Source: a virus. From it: DNA of 64,000 bases. Position 1 is the first letter of the stretch. Each line of letters begins with the position of its first letter. The stretch spans positions 1-64,000 of IMG/VR virus record IMGVR_UViG_3300042288_000581. The stretch is one strand, 5' to 3'. Positions 17,224-24,250 of the stretch are shown here, one piece after another. A model generated the notes under the pieces. The model made no database searches. It was given only the letters and a program-made list of their open reading frames with translations, and was not told where the DNA came from. The translations under genes were made by a program, and so were the position numbers.

Positions 17224-18385
17224 ACTAACCGAAAACACACCTAGCGTAGAAGGTATGACGGTATTCAACACCAAACATGTTGATATTAAAAAGCAACCGA
17301 TGTTCTTCGGTGCTCCTTTGGGCATTCAGAGATATGATACCTACAAGTATCCTATCTTCGATAAACTAACTCAACAGCAACTCGGATACTTTTGGAGACC
17401 TGAAGAGGTTTCTCTTCAGAAGGATCGTGCTGACTATGCTACCCTTCGCCCAGAGCAGAAGCATATCTATACTTCTAATTTGAAGTATCAGATTATGCTT
17501 GACTCTGTGCAGGGTCGTGGTCCAGGCATGGCATTTATTCCTTATTGTTCTCTCCCAGAGTTGGAGTCAGCGATGACTATCTGGGAAACGATGGAGATGA
17601 TTCACTCCCGCTCTTATACATACATTATTAAGAATATCTATTCTGATCCATCAGAAGTATTTGATACTATCCTTGATGACCAGAATATCCTTGATAGGGC
17701 GAAGAGTGTAACTGAAGCATACGATGACTTCATTCAAGCAGCACAAGATTACTCGTCGGGTAATCAGTGGCAACATCAACTTGAAGGTGTGCCTGCTGCG
17801 AAGGAGACTCTCTATGAGTTGAAGCGTAAACTCTATCGTGCCGTAGTCAACGTTAACATCTTAGAGGGGATTAGATTTTATGTTTCGTTCGCGTGCTCGT
17901 TCGCTTTTGGCGAACTTAAACTTATGGAGGGATCCGCTAAAATTATCTCTCTCATCGCCAGAGACGAAAGCCAGCATCTTGTCCTTACGCAAAACATTAT
18001 CAAAAACTGGCTTAATGGAGATGACCCAGACATTCTTCAAATCGCTAAAGAAGAAGAAGCGTGGACAGTAGAGCAGTTTAAAAAGACGGTTGACGAAGAG
18101 AAAGCATGGGCACAGTATCTATTCAAGGATGGTAGCATCATTGGATTGAATGATAAACTACTCAACTCTTACGTTGAGTATATCGCCAACCGTCGCATGA
18201 GAGCGATTGGTTTGAAGCCTGTGTTTGATACTCCTATGTCAAATAATCCACTGCCTTGGACTCAGCATTGGTTATCTTCTAAGGGTCTTCAAGTTGCCCC
18301 ACAGGAAACAGAGGTTGAGAGTTATGTCATTGGAGGCATTAAACAAGATGTTAAGAAAGATACTTTCGCTGGTTTTAAACTGTGA
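17204..18385 (+). CDS. nrdB: Ribonucleotide reductase, class I small subunit
   Basis: 393 aa, GTG start at 17204 inside the nrdA 3' end, preceded by GAGGAGG. Ferritin-like helices with metal-ligand patterns WETMEMIHSRSYTY and ARDESQHL mark the di-metal R2 subunit, which makes the radical used by NrdA. Glutaredoxin-like genes at 24529 and 39976 could reduce the complex. Confidence 0.95.
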   Translation: MTAVRFKLTENTPSVEGMTVFNTKHVDIKKQPMFFGAPLGIQRYDTYKYPIFDKLTQQQLGYFWRPEEVSLQKDRADYATLRPEQKHIYTSNLKYQIMLDSVQGRGPGMAFIPYCSLPELESAMTIWETMEMIHSRSYTYIIKNIYSDPSEVFDTILDDQNILDRAKSVTEAYDDFIQAAQDYSSGNQWQHQLEGVPAAKETLYELKRKLYRAVVNVNILEGIRFYVSFACSFAFGELKLMEGSAKIISLIARDESQHLVLTQNIIKNWLNGDDPDILQIAKEEEAWTVEQFKKTVDEEKAWAQYLFKDGSIIGLNDKLLNSYVEYIANRRMRAIGLKPVFDTPMSNNPLPWTQHWLSSKGLQVAPQETEVESYVIGGIKQDVKKDTFAGFKL

Positions 18386-18519
18386 GAAAGAAAAAAATAG
18401 AAAAGATTCAAAAGAAACTCAGGGAGCAGGAACAAAATATAGAGAATTTAAATCATCAACAAAGGTGGATACTAAAGATTCTAATGGAAAAATTCCAGAT
18501 CCCTGGTTCAACTGAATAG
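18382..18519 (+). CDS. Possible 45-aa basic coiled-coil peptide
   Basis: A GTG overlapping the nrdB stop opens a 45-codon frame with many Lys/Gln/Glu. A second frame in the same DNA (from about 18350) ends in VDTKDSNGKIPDPWFN and also looks plausible. Only one is likely real; I cannot decide which. Confidence 0.3.
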   Translation: MRKKKIEKIQKKLREQEQNIENLNHQQRWILKILMEKFQIPGSTE

Positions 18520-18553
18520 ATAAATACCTCCATCTTGGAGGTTTTTTATTATG
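18519..18553 (+). promoter_or_regulatory. Late promoter GATAAATA next to SD-hiding hairpin
   Basis: GATAAATA (18519-18526) is followed by ACCTCCA (18526-18532), loop TCT, TGGAGGT (18536-18542). The 3' arm contains GGAGG, the ribosome site of the ATG at 18551. A T run follows, so the same hairpin could terminate read-through RNA. Transcripts starting near 18532 would lack the 5' arm. Confidence 0.6.
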
Positions 18554-18898
18554 CGCCCACAATCAGCAAAAGCAAAAGGTCGCCGTCTGCAACAATGGGT
18601 GAGAGATAAACTGGTAGAGTGTCTCAATATTCATCCAGAAGATATTGAATCACGCTCTATGGGGGCAGGTGGTGAAGACCTTATCATGGCTCGTGCTGCT
18701 AGATTAAAGTTTCCTCATAGCATTGAATGTAAGAATGTAGAGAAGCTAAATATCTGGGATGCTTACGAGCAAGCATCTGCCAACTGTGGTGACTATGAGC
18801 CTATTGTTGTCATGAAAAAGAATGGCAAAAAACCACTGGTCGTAGTAGACGCAGAGTATTACATTCAACTATTCGGAGACAAAGATGGCAAAGATTGA
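18551..18898 (+). CDS. Endonuclease-like protein (Holliday-resolvase-type fold)
   Basis: 115 aa. E in the first helix, GGEDLIM, then SIECKN gives the E...D...ExK layout of PD-(D/E)XK nucleases, followed by a helix (IWDAYEQASANC) typical of this fold. Probably a small DNA endonuclease. Overlaps the following peptidase gene by 14 bases. Confidence 0.75.
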   Translation: MRPQSAKAKGRRLQQWVRDKLVECLNIHPEDIESRSMGAGGEDLIMARAARLKFPHSIECKNVEKLNIWDAYEQASANCGDYEPIVVMKKNGKKPLVVVDAEYYIQLFGDKDGKD

Positions 18899-19586
18899 TT
18901 TACACAACTTTTTTAAACATTACGACGAAAAGAATCCAAAGCATGTAGAAGCTGTTGGATATTTTGAAGATGCTCTCAATAAAAAAACACCAGAAGAAAT
19001 GGAAGATTCTTCTGGGTGGGTTAAAACATTTAGAGCACAACCAGAAAAACCAAAATCAAATATACTTGACGTGCCTTTCTTTCCACAGACAGATAACTAC
19101 AGAGATGCTAATCGCACTTGTAACTCATCTGCCTGTGCTATGGTGTTAGAATATTTTAAGCCAGGCACACTCAAGGGAGCGAAAGGCGACGATGCTTACG
19201 TTCAAAAAGTTTTCTCAATCGGTGACACAACTGACCATGTGGTTCAAACCAAAGTTTTGGCATCTTATGGTATTAAGTCACACTTTAGTTATGGTCTATC
19301 TTTTAATGACCTTGACCGTGAGCTTGCTGCTGGGAGACCCGTGGTTGCTGGCATTCTCCATCGCGGCCCTCTATCTGCTCCTACTGGGGGGCACATGGTT
19401 GTAATCATCGGCAAGACCCCTACAGGTGATTATGTTGTTAACGACCCTTACGGCAGTCTTAACGACGGTTATACGGGCGCTGTAACCAACGGTAAGGGCG
19501 CCGTATATAAGAAGACAGATCTCATGCGTCGCTGGTGCCCCAATCGCAATGATGGATGGGGGAGAATCTTTGACGTAAAAAAGTAG
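18885..19586 (+). CDS. C39-like cysteine peptidase domain protein
   Basis: 233 aa to the TAG at 19584-19586. An N-terminal ~65 residues of unknown role, then a papain-like C39 domain: Cys in RTCNSSACAMVL (~residue 75), His in GGHMVVIIG (~165), Asn/Asp in VVNDPYG. It likely cleaves peptides, and its place beside a lysozyme suggests peptidoglycan cross-links. The stop codon is directly preceded by the slippery sequence A AAA AAG and followed by an 11-bp stem, so a fraction of ribosomes may continue into the lysozyme. Confidence 0.8.
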   Translation: MAKIDLHNFFKHYDEKNPKHVEAVGYFEDALNKKTPEEMEDSSGWVKTFRAQPEKPKSNILDVPFFPQTDNYRDANRTCNSSACAMVLEYFKPGTLKGAKGDDAYVQKVFSIGDTTDHVVQTKVLASYGIKSHFSYGLSFNDLDRELAAGRPVVAGILHRGPLSAPTGGHMVVIIGKTPTGDYVVNDPYGSLNDGYTGAVTNGKGAVYKKTDLMRRWCPNRNDGWGRIFDVKK

Positions 19587-19641
19587 ACAACTCTACTCCT
19601 TCAGCGAGCAAATATGATGTGCCTGTGGAGGGAGTAGAGTT
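19558..19641 (+). promoter_or_regulatory. Candidate -1 ribosomal frameshift site
   Basis: SD-like GGGGGAG (19558-19564); slippery heptamer A AAA AAG (19577-19583) in the peptidase frame; zero-frame stop TAG next; 5-base spacer; then a perfect 11-bp stem AACTCTACTCC (19589-19599) with GGAGTAGAGTT (19631-19641). These are the three elements of the E. coli dnaX signal. A -1 slip reads into the lysozyme frame, which is open from 19574. Confidence 0.7.
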
Positions 19642-20077
19642 AATCAAAGAGTTTGAAGGTTGTAAACTGACAGCATACCCAGATCCACATACAGGTAGTT
19701 TGCCCATCACTATTGGTTGGGGAAGCACCAGAGATTTCAACGGCAAACCATTTAAACTTGGTGATAAGATTTCGCAGAAGGTTGCTGATGATCTCTTGAT
19801 GAATCAGATTAAGAAGGAGTTTATTCCTGCCCTATCTAAAATACCTTATTGGAGTGAAATGAATGATAACCAACGCGGAGCACTTTTATCCTTTGCTTAT
19901 AATCTCGGTGCTGGGTTTTACGGTGCATATAATTTCAGTACTATCTCTCGCCATCTACGTGAGAAGAATTGGGGACTCATCCCAAAAACATTAGAGATGT
20001 ATCGTAATCCTGGTAGCAAAGTTGAAGCAGGATTACTCAGAAGAAGAAAAGCAGAAGGTAAACTCTGGGTTTCTTAA
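19619..20077 (+). CDS. GH24 phage lysozyme (endolysin), possibly made as a frameshift fusion
   Basis: 152 aa if started at GTG 19619. T4-lysozyme-type catalytic residues are visible: Glu in KEFEGC, Asp in YPDPHTG and Thr in ITIGWG; the RGALLSFAYNLGAG motif confirms GH24. It cuts the MurNAc-GlcNAc bond. The frame is open upstream to 19574 and the extra residues (VDNSTPSASKYD) read as normal linker, with no good SD before the GTG. The main product may therefore be a peptidase-lysozyme fusion via the -1 site. Ends 4 bases into the convergent minus-strand gene. Confidence 0.88.
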   Translation: MPVEGVELIKEFEGCKLTAYPDPHTGSLPITIGWGSTRDFNGKPFKLGDKISQKVADDLLMNQIKKEFIPALSKIPYWSEMNDNQRGALLSFAYNLGAGFYGAYNFSTISRHLREKNWGLIPKTLEMYRNPGSKVEAGLLRRRKAEGKLWVS

Positions 20078-20313
20078 TCTTCGACTTTAGTTCTTAAAGC
20101 AATTACTGTTGTTAGAATTGCCAATAAAGTTTCATATCCTCTTCTCTCGGATTCTTTACAATCCAAGGGAGGAGGATTTTTTAATCCACCCAATACATTA
20201 GCACTAATAATAGATCCTGGTATCATAAAGTTACAGGCAATAAAATTCAATCCAACAAAACCAACGGCTGATATACAAACAATAAAGATCAGTTTGCTTA
20301 GATTGAGTTTCAT
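20074..20313 (-). CDS. Small membrane protein beside lysozyme
   Basis: 79 aa. N-terminal hydrophobic segment (LIFIVCISAVGFVGLNFIAC) and a second hydrophobic stretch (YETLLAILTTVIAL) near the end. Convergent with, and adjacent to, the lysozyme. A holin or spanin-like role is possible by position, but no family is recognised; a lipobox is not convincing. Confidence 0.6.
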   Translation of the reverse strand: MKLNLSKLIFIVCISAVGFVGLNFIACNFMIPGSIISANVLGGLKNPPPLDCKESERRGYETLLAILTTVIALRTKVED

Positions 20314-20501
20314 CTTCCTTCCTGCCTATGTATCCAGGTTTTTAACTCGTGTAGATATTGCCTGAGTTGATCTGCTTTTTGTAGGTGCCAAATGTCGCCA
20401 CTCTTGAAATACTCTTGAGTGTGGTTGTCTATTGCTTTTAAAGTATTATGGATGGGAGCATTCCATGGCTCCCTGATTGGAGTATTCCACTCTCTTGGCA
20501 T
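20310..20501 (-). CDS. 63-aa conserved cyanophage protein, unknown
   Basis: Starts MPREWNTPIREPW and continues as a charged, His/Trp-containing helical protein ending HELKTWIHRQEGR. Overlaps the next minus-strand gene by ATGA. Function unknown. Confidence 0.65.
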   Translation of the reverse strand: MPREWNTPIREPWNAPIHNTLKAIDNHTQEYFKSGDIWHLQKADQLRQYLHELKTWIHRQEGR

Positions 20502-20526
20502 ACATTCGGTTTCCCGACACCACTGG

Positions 20527-20569
20527 TATTTAGGAGGGGCTTGACAAAATCCTAAATAAATGTTATATT
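20527..20569 (+). promoter_or_regulatory. Host-type promoter with -35 in a hairpin loop
   Basis: TTGACA (20541-20546), 17-base spacer, TATATT (20564-20569). The -35 box sits in the loop of a perfect 9-bp inverted repeat TATTTAGGA (20527-20535) / TCCTAAATA (20550-20558). The right arm also contains TAAATA. Drives the RlpA-like gene. Confidence 0.7.
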
Positions 20570-20591
20570 ATGAATTCCTCACAATTGGGGA

Positions 20592-20674
20592 TCATTCGTC
20601 ATTATAACGTGAATGAAAATTAGAGCCCAGGAGATTGCCCCTTGAGAAAGGGGAAGTGCGCTTTCTCTATTGGG
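20592..20674 (+). ncRNA. Structured leader RNA with compact three-way junction
   Basis: Downstream of the promoter: hairpin TCATTC/GAATGA (20592-20616), then CCCA and GAGA (20626-20634) pair with TCTC and TGGG (20664-20674) around two adjacent hairpins, CCCCTT-GAGA-AAGGGG (20638-20653) and AAG-TGCG-CTT (20654-20663). The GNRA and UNCG-type loops support a real RNA fold. An alternative pairing AGAAAG/CTTTCT competes. A riboswitch or translational control element is possible; no known class recognised. Confidence 0.5.
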
Positions 20675-20696
20675 ATGTAGAGTTCAATGTAAATTA

Positions 20697-21059
20697 ATGC
20701 TTCTTAAATCACTTTCGATTCTTGCCGTTGCTATTTCAGGACTGGCACCCCTACAGGCAAAGGCAGCGAGCGGATGTTCCCTCGCATCACATTATGGAGT
20801 TGGTGACGGATATCATGGGCAGACGACTGCAAACGGCGAAAGATACAATGCTTATGGCAAATCAGTCGCACACAAATGGCTTCCTTTCGGAACTAGATTA
20901 AGGGTTACAAATCAACGAAATGGCAAGACAGTGATTGTGCGTGTAAATGATCGCGGTCCCTACGTTGGAGGTAGAGATCTTGACTTGTCTTATGGTGCTT
21001 TCTCTTCTATCGCTCACCCAGGTCAAGGCGTTGCCAGCGTCTGCTATTCACGGGTTTGA
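20697..21059 (+). CDS. RlpA-like secreted lytic transglycosylase
   Basis: 120 aa from ATG 20697. Signal peptide (residues 1-~25, ending LQAKAAS), then an RlpA/barwin double-psi beta-barrel: ASHYGVGDGYHGQTTANGE and VNDRGPYVGGRDLDLSYGA, the latter containing the conserved NDRGP motif. RlpA-type enzymes cut peptidoglycan strands lacking stem peptides. A host-type promoter and structured leader precede it; there is no clear SD directly before the ATG. Confidence 0.85.
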   Translation: MLLKSLSILAVAISGLAPLQAKAASGCSLASHYGVGDGYHGQTTANGERYNAYGKSVAHKWLPFGTRLRVTNQRNGKTVIVRVNDRGPYVGGRDLDLSYGAFSSIAHPGQGVASVCYSRV

Positions 21060-21066
21060 ATAACTG

Positions 21067-21098
21067 AATAAATATTGGGGAGTGCTGCAGAACTCCCC
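21067..21098 (+). promoter_or_regulatory. Late-type AATAAATA followed by 7-bp hairpin
   Basis: AATAAATA (21067-21074), then GGGGAGT (21077-21083) pairing with ACTCCCC (21092-21098) directly before TTTATG. The hairpin could be a weak terminator or start-site control for the gene at 21102. Confidence 0.4.
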
Positions 21099-21101
21099 TT
21101 T

Positions 21102-21503
21102 ATGTTTAACTTTCACATTGGCAAGCCCTCTAAAAAAACTATTATAACAACCAGTATAGTATTATCTTCTATTATCGCAGCACTTTCACAATGTACAGGA
21201 ATCCATGAAAACAATCTTTGGGATTTATTTGACGAGATTCAAAGAAAATATTTCCCACAAACTTCTATTAACAGGGTTATTACTGAAGACCCTGACAAAG
21301 TAAAACGTAGAGTAGAAAGAGATGTCACCAATGCTATCAATGATTATTGGAGACAATCTGGTTTATCAAAAGCAGAAGTATACAAACCACGCTATATAGA
21401 AGAAGCAAATGACGAAACATTATGCTACAGTGATGAGTGTAAAGCACTCGCCCCTCCAATGAGACTCTGTGCTCCATGGCTTGACAACTGCCCTCAGCAG
21501 TGA
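21102..21503 (+). CDS. Membrane-anchored Cys-containing protein, unknown
   Basis: 133 aa from ATG 21102; an upstream TTG start is unlikely. One N-terminal membrane segment (TIITTSIVLSSIIAALSQC), then a charged helical domain and a C-terminal tail with five cysteines (ETLCYSDECKAL ... LCAPWLDNCPQQ). Orientation suggests a periplasmic domain with disulfides. Not recognised. Confidence 0.65.
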   Translation: MFNFHIGKPSKKTIITTSIVLSSIIAALSQCTGIHENNLWDLFDEIQRKYFPQTSINRVITEDPDKVKRRVERDVTNAINDYWRQSGLSKAEVYKPRYIEEANDETLCYSDECKALAPPMRLCAPWLDNCPQQ

Positions 21504-21521
21504 TATAATAATCCTACACAC

Positions 21522-21593
21522 GGGCTCATAGTTAAGCGGATATAACTACCGCCTTCTAAGCGGTCGTCCCTGGTTCGATTCCAGGTGAGCCTG
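21522..21593 (+). tRNA. tRNA-Arg(UCU)
   Basis: Acceptor GGGCTCA/TGAGCCT, anticodon stem ACCGC/GCGGT with loop CTTCTAA, T-arm CCTGG-TTCGATT-CCAGG. No encoded CCA. Confidence 0.85.
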
Positions 21594-21600
21594 TTTCCCG

Positions 21601-21608
21601 TATAAATA
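21601..21608 (+). promoter_or_regulatory. Perfect late promoter TATAAATA
   Basis: Exact consensus just after tRNA-Arg and 26 bases before the HNH gene. Confidence 0.75.
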
Positions 21609-21633
21609 GATTAGAATTATTTGGTCTAAGCAA

Positions 21634-21942
21634 ATGGGAAAACCTTATAAACTGATGACCGAAGATGAGAAATCATCTTTCAATCAGTATTGTATTCAAA
21701 GATGGCAACAACGCAAACTTGATGCTGTAGAATACAAAGGTGGAAAGTGCGAACGTTGTGGGTATGATAAATACTCAGAGGTTTTAGAGTTCCACCATCT
21801 CGACCCTACACAAAAAGAAGCAGCTTGGAATAAGATGCGTCTTTGGAGTTGGGAAAAGATAATGACAGAACTAGACAAATGTGCTATACTTTGTGCTAAC
21901 TGTCATCGTGAAGTTCACGTAGAACTTAGGCAGGGCGATTAG
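21634..21942 (+). CDS. HNH endonuclease
   Basis: 102 aa. Zinc ribbon/HNH: CERCGYDKYSEVLEFHHLDP and CAILCANCHREVH. Free-standing HNH genes in T4-like phages are often homing endonucleases. It lies between two tRNA genes, and its last 10 bases are the first bases of tRNA-Val. Confidence 0.88.
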   Translation: MGKPYKLMTEDEKSSFNQYCIQRWQQRKLDAVEYKGGKCERCGYDKYSEVLEFHHLDPTQKEAAWNKMRLWSWEKIMTELDKCAILCANCHREVHVELRQGD

Positions 21943-22004
21943 CTCAGCGGTAGAGCTCTTGCCTTACAAGCAAGCTGTCACTGGTTCGATTCCAGTATCG
22001 CCCA
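21933..22004 (+). tRNA. tRNA-Val(UAC)
   Basis: Acceptor GGGCGAT/ATCGCCC, anticodon stem CTTGC/GCAAG with loop CTTACAA, T-loop TTCGATT. Overlaps the end of the HNH gene. Confidence 0.9.
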
Positions 22005-22012
22005 TATAAACT

Positions 22013-22240
22013 ATGAATACATATTATATTTCTTTAATACTAATCTGTGCCATGATTTATATCATATGGCAGGATCCAAATGTTCCAGAGTATATTAATC
22101 TTAGATTAAAATTACTCCATATTAACTTCATTCGTTGGAACATGGCAAGGAATATGAAACGACAACTTGATAAGGAATCAAAGAAAATGCAAAAAGAAAT
22201 GATGGAATGGTTAAAAGAAAATGGCAAAGATAAGATGTAA
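22013..22240 (+). CDS. Small membrane-anchored coiled-coil protein
   Basis: 75 aa: one N-terminal membrane segment (YISLILICAMIYIIW) followed by a Lys/Met-rich helix. Overlaps the next gene by 20 bases. Function unknown. Confidence 0.6.
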   Translation: MNTYYISLILICAMIYIIWQDPNVPEYINLRLKLLHINFIRWNMARNMKRQLDKESKKMQKEMMEWLKENGKDKM

Positions 22241-22478
22241 CGCATGTGGCGTAGAGATAGAAGTATACCAAGCAAATAAAAGTAAAGCGTGTGGTTGTGA
22301 TAATCATACGCTTTTGAGGCTAGATAGGAATGGTCTTCCTATCATTACAGGCAACGACCTTTCATTAGTAACTGCTATTGATGGGATCGGAAAACCGAAA
22401 GAAAAGAAGCTTGACATTCCTTTGGCATCAGGTTATACTAAAAGGATACCAAGGAAATTGGATTTTGAAATTCGTTGA
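22221..22478 (+). CDS. Small zinc-ribbon protein
   Basis: 85 aa. RCNACGVEIEV and SKACGCDNHT give four Cys for a zinc site at the N-terminus; the remaining part is a short basic domain. Unknown function. Confidence 0.7.
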   Translation: MAKIRCNACGVEIEVYQANKSKACGCDNHTLLRLDRNGLPIITGNDLSLVTAIDGIGKPKEKKLDIPLASGYTKRIPRKLDFEIR

Positions 22479-22482
22479 TTGG

Positions 22483-22490
22483 TATAAATA
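22483..22490 (+). promoter_or_regulatory. Perfect late promoter TATAAATA
   Basis: Exact consensus 33 bases before the gene at 22523. Confidence 0.75.
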
Positions 22491-22522
22491 GGATAGAATA
22501 AACGTATTGTTTAAATAAAAAT

Positions 22523-22813
22523 ATGGCTTATCTAATTAGAGTAGGAGAAAACCCAACTTACTGGTCTGGCAATCCAGAAGCTGTTTTTGTAAATCAAGCT
22601 GCGGAAGCAAAAGAGTACGCTACCAAGAAAGAAGCAGAAAAAGAACTCAAGGAAATTGCTGAGTCTCATGGATATTCGACTCTTAATGCGGTAAAGTCTG
22701 AGGATGCTCTCTCGGTAGAACTTCCTGTAGTAGAAACAGAAGAAGTATCTGAAGAAACTGTGGTAGAAGAATCACCACTATCAGTAGAAGATCTAAGAAA
22801 ACTAGCTTCTTGA
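22523..22813 (+). CDS. Small acidic protein, paralog of the next gene
   Basis: 96 aa, begins MAYLIRVGENPTYWSGNPEA; the next gene begins MTYIVRVVGYNGYWTGNTEP. The shared (I/V)RV..-YW(S/T)GN pattern shows a tandem duplication. Acidic C-terminal half. Function unknown. Confidence 0.7.
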   Translation: MAYLIRVGENPTYWSGNPEAVFVNQAAEAKEYATKKEAEKELKEIAESHGYSTLNAVKSEDALSVELPVVETEEVSEETVVEESPLSVEDLRKLAS

Positions 22814-22829
22814 TTTGGAGGAATTTATT

Positions 22830-23177
22830 ATGACATATATTGTTCGTGTTGTTGGTTATAATGGATACTGGACTGGTAATACCGAACCAGGAAAATTGTG
22901 GTCAACTAATATCGAAGAAGCTCAACAATTTGACAACAAAGAAGATCCACAAAAAATTGTTGACAGTGGAAACAACATGGAAGTGGTAGAATATTCTTCT
23001 GCCCTTCCAGATGTTGTTGAATTGAAATCTGCTCCTGATTGGGATGCGATTGATAAAGCAGCAAAAGAAATTGAAGAAAGAAAATTAAAACAAGAATTTG
23101 TTGATCTCTCTCCATCCGAGTTTGTTCAAGACTTCGATGAATCAATTGACCAAGTTGATGTTGAAGTGATTGAGTGA
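22830..23177 (+). CDS. Small acidic protein, tandem paralog
   Basis: 115 aa from ATG 22830 with GGAGGA 7 bases upstream (an in-frame TTG at 22815 would use the SD itself as codons). Same N-terminal motif as its neighbour plus a longer Asp/Glu-rich tail. Function unknown. Confidence 0.7.
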   Translation: MTYIVRVVGYNGYWTGNTEPGKLWSTNIEEAQQFDNKEDPQKIVDSGNNMEVVEYSSALPDVVELKSAPDWDAIDKAAKEIEERKLKQEFVDLSPSEFVQDFDESIDQVDVEVIE

Positions 23178-23179
23178 TT

Positions 23180-23268
23180 GGAAGTGTGGCTGAGAGGTCT
23201 AAAGCAGCGGTTTGCTAAACCGCCGATGTCTTTATGGGCATCCGTTGGTTCGAATCCAACCACTTCCG
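23180..23268 (+). tRNA. tRNA-Ser(GCU)
   Basis: Long variable arm; acceptor GGAAGTG/CACTTCC; anticodon stem GCGGT/ACCGC with loop TTGCTAA; T-loop TTCGAAT. Shares its acceptor with the tRNA-Ser(UGA) downstream. Confidence 0.9.
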
Positions 23269-23312
23269 TTGCCCATTACGGGCATGACATGTCGTTTAAA
23301 CATTAAGAAACT

Positions 23313-24191
23313 ATGATGATTCGTTCATTTATTGCTGCTGGTGTTGCTGCTGCTTCTATTGCTGCTCCTGCCATGGCACAAGTTACCAGTGTGACTCAAC
23401 TGAAAGATGTCCAACCTACTGACTGGTCTTATCAAGCTATCTCTAACCTGATCTCTCGTTACGGTTGTGTCGCTGGTTATCCTAACGGCACTTTCAAGCC
23501 TGGTGAACCTGCTTCTCGTGCTGAGCTCGCCGCTCTCACTAACGCTTGCCTTGACCGTATCAGCGAGTATCAGAGCGCCGCTGACGCTGCTCTGGCTGCT
23601 GCTCTACGCGCTCAGTTTGCTAAGGAGATTGCTGCTACCAACACCCGCGTGAGCGCCCTTGAGGTCGCTGCTGCTCGCAAGGCACAGGGCGTTGGCAACT
23701 ACGTTGGTCTCGGTGTGCTGCTGAATCAGCAAGGCGTTGCTGGTGCTGGTCAGACCGCTCAGAAGACTGTGGGTGGTGCTACCCTCCAGGCTCGCTATGC
23801 TGTGAAAAACTTCAGCAACCAGAATGCTGTGTCTATTCGTCCTTATCTGAATGCCGTTGCTGGTCCCTCTGGCAACATTGGCACTGCTGGTGGTGCTCTC
23901 GTCTCTTATGACTGGTCTATCGCTCGCAAGGCAGGTGTAAGCGCCGCTAACATCTATGCTGCTGCTGGTTATCAAGTGCCTTTTGTTAACAACTCTGATG
24001 CTAACTTCCAATCGGCAGTTGGTAATCGTGGACAAGCTGTGCTTGCTATTGGTCTTGAAGGTCGTATCACCAACTCCCTCGTTGGTTTTGCTGATCTGAA
24101 ATTCCCTACCACCAACGCTGCTAACAGCTACGGTGCTACCAACGGCACCTACTCGCCTGTGTTTACCACGGGTCTCGGCATCAAATTCTGA
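23313..24191 (+). CDS. Porin-like outer-membrane protein with SLH domain
   Basis: 292 aa. Signal peptide (AAGVAAASIAAPAMA|Q), then one S-layer-homology domain (DVQPTDWSYQAISNLISRYG ... GYPNGTFKPGEPASRAELA), an Ala-rich coiled coil (~residues 85-120), and a ~170-residue region of alternating beta strands ending in IKF, typical of an outer-membrane barrel. This is the layout of cyanobacterial SLH-porins, though much shorter. GC-rich, Ala/Gly codon-biased DNA differs from neighbours and suggests host origin. Flanked by two tRNA-Ser genes. May alter the host envelope or block superinfection; unproven. Confidence 0.8.
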   Translation: MMIRSFIAAGVAAASIAAPAMAQVTSVTQLKDVQPTDWSYQAISNLISRYGCVAGYPNGTFKPGEPASRAELAALTNACLDRISEYQSAADAALAAALRAQFAKEIAATNTRVSALEVAAARKAQGVGNYVGLGVLLNQQGVAGAGQTAQKTVGGATLQARYAVKNFSNQNAVSIRPYLNAVAGPSGNIGTAGGALVSYDWSIARKAGVSAANIYAAAGYQVPFVNNSDANFQSAVGNRGQAVLAIGLEGRITNSLVGFADLKFPTTNAANSYGATNGTYSPVFTTGLGIKF

Positions 24192-24198
24192 TGACCGT

Positions 24199-24243
24199 GG
24201 GGGGTTGACAGACCCCCCAGACCTCCTATATAATATGGAGGTC
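24199..24243 (+). promoter_or_regulatory. Host-type promoter with both boxes in hairpin loops
   Basis: TTGACA (24205-24210), 18-base spacer, TATAAT (24229-24234). GGGGGGT (24199-24205)/ACCCCCC (24212-24218) encloses the -35 and GACCTCC (24220-24226)/GGAGGTC (24237-24243) encloses the -10. Drives tRNA-Ser(UGA) and following genes. Confidence 0.8.
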
Positions 24244-24250
24244 AACAAAT

